This document shows positions 61,166 through 64,000 of a stretch of DNA of 64,000 nucleotides, piece by piece. A program made the position numbers and the translations under genes. The stretch is from Ruminococcus flavefaciens ATCC 19208. GTDB lineage: Bacteria > Bacillota > Clostridia > Oscillospirales > Ruminococcaceae. Where the stretch lies: NCBI RefSeq assembly GCF_000518765.1, contig NZ_JAEF01000015.1, positions 124,001-188,000 of the forward strand. Direction: 5' to 3'. The notes beneath the pieces are model-generated. The model made no database searches. It was not told where the DNA came from and worked only from the letters and a program-made list of their open reading frames with translations. Positions within the stretch are counted from its first letter, which is position 1; each line of letters begins with the position of its first letter.

Positions 61166-61194
61166 TTGACTTTTTAATTTAATTATGGTACAAT
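61166..61194 (+). promoter_or_regulatory. Promoter of the GAF-GGDEF gene
   Basis: TTGACT (61166-61171), 17-base spacer, TACAAT (61189-61194). The leader is unusually long (about 180 bases), AT-rich and without a recognised riboswitch. Confidence 0.65.
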
Positions 61195-61380
61195 AATAAG
61201 CACAAAAACGCGTCTTTGTATTATGTATTTTTATACAATTCGCTTAACGCTATATAATATTTACTATAAGGATATAAAAAATAGCAATTTTCAACTCACA
61301 ATCGCAATTATTGATTAGACTCAATCAGCAGACGCATTTATAATAAAATATAAGCTGTTGCAGCTTCAAGGGGGATCTTT

Positions 61381-62799
61381 ATGAATTCTGACTTCCATTT
61401 CTTTTCAGAACATATAAATGCAATGGCAAGTGTTTTTTCAGTTGAAGTATTCCCTGACGGAACTTACGGAAACATACGCCTTGTTACAGGTAATAGTATC
61501 TTCTTCAAAAATACGGAAGAAAACCGCAATAAGATCGGCGAACAAGGTATATATAATACCGAGTTTGTCCCGAATCAGCCTTATGAGCATTATATCCCCA
61601 AGGACAAGAATTTTGAGGAATTCTGCTATAACAGTGCTATCCGCGGCGAAACGCTGCATACATATATACATCCCGAAAGAATGCCTATTTGGATACATCT
61701 GACAGCTTTTCCGCTGAGATCAGACAAGCCAAACATCGGCTACTGTGCATATGTGCAAAGCTTTTCGGAAATGCCCGATTATGAGCTGATGACCAATATT
61801 GCTCCGGATATCGCATCAAATGTATTGCAGATATGTATGAAGCTCCGCGGTGCCAATGATTTTATGAGCGCCATAAGCGAGGTCATATCAGATATACGCA
61901 GCATAAGCACTGCTGAACGCTGCTGTATCCTTACAACTGATTTCGGACAGAGAAAATGCTCTGTTTTATGCGAAGCAATCAAAGAAAATGCTTCTCTGGC
62001 TCCTATGAAGGATTATGTCACTGATGATTTCTTTTCTATTGTTGATACATGGCATGAAACTATTGCAGGCAGTACCTGTGCTATCATAAAGGACGATCAG
62101 GACTGGGAAAGGCTCAAAAAGATCAATTCAGTGTGGTATAATTCAATAAAGTCAGGCGGTGTGAATAATATCATACTCTTTCCCCTGAGATACCGCAATG
62201 ATATACTCGGTTTCATCTGGGCTACTAATTTTGATGTAAGTCAGACGCTGAAGATCAAAGAGACTCTGGAACTGACTACCTATTTCGTAGCTTCCGAGCT
62301 GGCTAATCACCAGCTTTTCAACCGCCTTGAAACTCTGAGTTCAAAGGACGTTCTCACGGGAGTTATGAACAGAAATGCCATGAATAACCGCATTGACGGC
62401 TTCATTGCAGACAACTCCGATTCCGACGAGCCAGTAGGAATAGTATTCGCTGATCTTAACGGACTTAAACAGGTAAACGACAACGACGGACACTTTGCAG
62501 GCGACCTGCTGCTGAAAGACGCCGCCCTCACCTTGCAGAAGCACTTTCCTGAGTATGAAGTTTACCGTGCAGGCGGCGATGAATTCATGGTGCTTGCACT
62601 TGAAGCTGACAAAGATGTATTTATAAAAAAGGTCGAACACTTTAAGGAAATGACCTCATCTCCCGACAACGTATGCTTTGCCGCAGGCTGGTGCTACGCT
62701 ACTGTCGGAACTATAAGAAAAGCCCTTCAAACTGCGGACAGTAATATGTACGCCGATAAGGAGGAGTTTTATAAAAAATATCCTGAAAGAAAAAGATAA
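61381..62799 (+). CDS. Diguanylate cyclase with N-terminal sensor and GAF-like domain
   Basis: 472 residues, AAGGGGGATC upstream of ATG 61381. The N-terminal part (~1-130) looks like a PAS-type sensor (VFSVEVFPDGTYGNIRLVTGN). The middle (~150-300) is GAF-like (DFMSAISEVISDIRSISTAERCCILTTDF, NIILFPLRYRNDILGFIWATNF). The C-terminal GGDEF (~315-470) is intact: VFADLNGLKQVNDNDGH and YRAGGDEFMVL. The inhibitory RxxD site is missing (FPEY at that place). There is no signal or membrane helix. It should make cyclic di-GMP in the cytosol in response to an unknown signal. Confidence 0.9.
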   Translation: MNSDFHFFSEHINAMASVFSVEVFPDGTYGNIRLVTGNSIFFKNTEENRNKIGEQGIYNTEFVPNQPYEHYIPKDKNFEEFCYNSAIRGETLHTYIHPERMPIWIHLTAFPLRSDKPNIGYCAYVQSFSEMPDYELMTNIAPDIASNVLQICMKLRGANDFMSAISEVISDIRSISTAERCCILTTDFGQRKCSVLCEAIKENASLAPMKDYVTDDFFSIVDTWHETIAGSTCAIIKDDQDWERLKKINSVWYNSIKSGGVNNIILFPLRYRNDILGFIWATNFDVSQTLKIKETLELTTYFVASELANHQLFNRLETLSSKDVLTGVMNRNAMNNRIDGFIADNSDSDEPVGIVFADLNGLKQVNDNDGHFAGDLLLKDAALTLQKHFPEYEVYRAGGDEFMVLALEADKDVFIKKVEHFKEMTSSPDNVCFAAGWCYATVGTIRKALQTADSNMYADKEEFYKKYPERKR

Positions 62800-62908
62800 C
62801 CAATTGCATTTAATTTATTCAAAAACTACATTGATCGAAAACCAAAAATCACACTAAGATACCAAGCTTAATCAATTTTTATAATCTACATAATAAGGAG
62901 AAATGACA

Positions 62909-63109
62909 ATGTGTATTGAAATGTTCGGTAACCTTAATAATTCATACGACCAAAAAACACCAGATGTAGTTGAATGGGGAAAACAGGAAACCACTGTACG
63001 GGGGAAACAGGAAATAAAGAAATTAATGCACGAAGATGACAAAAAACTTATTGCAGAATGCCTTGTGACATTAAAAAGAGTAGAGAGAATAATAGGCGAT
63101 TTATACTAA
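62909..63109 (+). CDS. Small hypothetical protein
   Basis: 66 residues from ATG 62909, with AAGGAG eight bases upstream. An ATG two codons earlier is too close. MCIEMFGNLNNSYDQKTPDVVEWGKQE, then a charged helical half (KKLMHEDDKKLIAECLVTLKRVERIIGDLY). No family recognised. It has its own terminator but no clear promoter. Confidence 0.55.
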   Translation: MCIEMFGNLNNSYDQKTPDVVEWGKQETTVRGKQEIKKLMHEDDKKLIAECLVTLKRVERIIGDLY

Positions 63110-63187
63110 AATTTACTACTATTAATACCATTTTCTTTTTCGGTCGATACCACAGTTTTTGAATATTTATTTATAATGGAATTTGAA

Positions 63188-63224
63188 ACACCCGACTTGC
63201 ACAAAAGTCGGGTGCTTCTTTTTG
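63188..63224 (+). terminator. Terminator of the small hypothetical gene
   Basis: CACCCGACT (63189-63197) and AGTCGGGTG (63206-63214), then CTTCTTTTTG. Confidence 0.85.
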
Positions 63225-63536
63225 CTTCAAGATATACGTCTGTATTCTGCCGTTGGCTTTTATATTCATTTTTAATCATTTTTGGTAAAAATATGCGCTT
63301 AACTATATTTTAAGTTAAATTCCCCAAATTGCTGTAAACAACATTATTTAAACGAAAAACCGCCAAAAGCAAGAGTAAATTATAGCAATTTATGGTCAGT
63401 TATTATTTTAACAGCAATTTTTGGCTTGTATTGCAGATCGTCAAAATACTATAATTATGTACAGATAGACATACGAGCTCGTTTAAATTCTGAGGGATAA
63501 CTTAATCTAAAAAAAGACTCAGAAGGAGTGAGCGAA
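63225..63536 (+). promoter_or_regulatory. Upstream region of the second GH11 gene
   Basis: No gene. The best promoter guess is TTGTAT with an 18-base spacer to TATAAT at about 63450-63456, giving a leader of roughly 75 bases. It does not resemble the xynB upstream region in the parts I compared, so the two genes may be regulated differently. Confidence 0.4.
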
Positions 63537-64000
63537 GTGAATTTGAAAAAAATCAAAAGGATCATCGGCGCAGGCGCGTCCACAATGATGCTCGCAGCCG
63601 CTATCCCTGCTGTTGCTTCAGCTGCTGACCAGCAGACAAGAGGCAATATCGGCGGATACGACTACGAAATGTGGAACCAGAACGGTCAGGGTCAGGTTTC
63701 AATGAACCCCGGTGCAGGCTCTTTCACCTGTTCCTGGAGCAACATTGAAAACTTCCTTGCGCGTATGGGTAAGAATTACGACAGCCAGAAGAAAAATTAC
63801 AAGGCTTTCGGAAATATCGTTCTTACTTATGACGTCGAGTACACACCAAGAGGCAACTCTTATATGTGTGTTTACGGCTGGACCAGAAACCCTCTCATGG
63901 AATACTACATCGTAGAAGGCTGGGGCGACTGGAGACCACCCGGAAATGACGGCGAAAACAAGGGTACTGTAACTCTCAATGGCAATACCTACGACATACG
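63537..64000 (+). CDS. Second GH11 xylanase gene, cut by the window edge
   Basis: GTG at 63537 with GGAG nine bases upstream. 154 codons are visible. The signal peptide (NLKKIKRIIGAGASTMMLAAAIPAVASA) is like that of xynB but not identical. From DQQTRGNIGGYDYEMW onward to NTYDIR all 124 mature residues equal those of the gene at 50706-53042, including the nucleophile Glu in NPLMEYYIVEGW, while the DNA differs at scattered, mostly third positions. What follows the GH11 domain lies outside the window, so linker and second enzyme are unknown. Confidence 0.93.
   Translation, partial: MNLKKIKRIIGAGASTMMLAAAIPAVASAADQQTRGNIGGYDYEMWNQNGQGQVSMNPGAGSFTCSWSNIENFLARMGKNYDSQKKNYKAFGNIVLTYDVEYTPRGNSYMCVYGWTRNPLMEYYIVEGWGDWRPPGNDGENKGTVTLNGNTYDI

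Overview
The window comes from a low-to-moderate GC, anaerobic, fibre-degrading Firmicute, most likely a Ruminococcus close to R. flavefaciens. The evidence is the set of enzymes: a GH11 xylanase joined through a long Asn/Gln/Trp-rich linker to a CE4 deacetylase (the layout I recall for R. flavefaciens XynB), a GH26 mannanase with a dockerin, a papain-like cysteine peptidase with a dockerin, and a 2400-residue leucine-rich-repeat protein ending in a dockerin of the R. flavefaciens type. Nearly all genes have strong purine-rich ribosome binding sites, and many have near-consensus sigma-A promoters with a 17-base spacer. No rRNA, tRNA, CRISPR array, phage or transposase gene was seen.

Layout. 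1-2.9 kb: polyamine genes (speD, speA, an edge-truncated membrane protein), preceded by a structured RNA with its own promoter and terminator. 3.1-5.0 kb: a sugar-receptor-like sensor fused to GGDEF. 5.2-11.6 kb: housekeeping operon CYTH-phoH-ybeY-era-yqzL-recO-mutS2. 12.6-24.2 kb: gap, a Zn-phospholipase-like protein, a GH25 lysozyme, manA-glk, a cytidylate-kinase-like gene with an ion permease, a Na+/Ca2+ exchanger and three tandem zinc-ribbon membrane proteins. 24.2-27.2 kb: ECF sigma factor with a membrane beta-propeller partner. 27.4-29.6 kb: sensor/degenerate GGDEF/AraC regulator. 30.2-32.4 kb: GH26 mannanase. 32.7-35.6 kb: nth, yjbQ, cobB and a lipoprotein. 35.7-46 kb: ABC-F protein with a degenerate second ATPase site, solute-binding lipoprotein, SulP transporter, BceAB-like exporter and two further ncRNA candidates. 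46.3-50.3 kb: second ECF sigma/membrane-partner pair with the dockerin peptidase. 50.7-64 kb: bifunctional xylanase/deacetylase, the giant dockerin protein, a GAF-GGDEF protein, and a second GH11 gene cut by the window edge.

How it fits together. Secreted enzymes attack xylan (GH11/CE4) and mannan (GH26). ManA and a ROK glucokinase can feed the released sugars into glycolysis (gap). Dockerins would attach several of the secreted proteins to a cellulosome scaffold encoded elsewhere. Two ECF sigma systems and three GGDEF-family proteins suggest extracellular and cyclic-dinucleotide control, although no target is shown by the sequence.

The observations I would check first are three promoter-hairpins-terminator units with no convincing gene (2.6-2.9, 38.95-39.1 and 45.8-46.0 kb), the inverted pair of GH11 genes whose visible mature residues are identical, the ABC-F protein with one dead ATPase site, the six-fold super-repeat of the giant protein, the sensor-GGDEF paralogue pair, a 38-bp palindromic operator before the BceAB-like operon, and a MITE-like intergenic repeat family.
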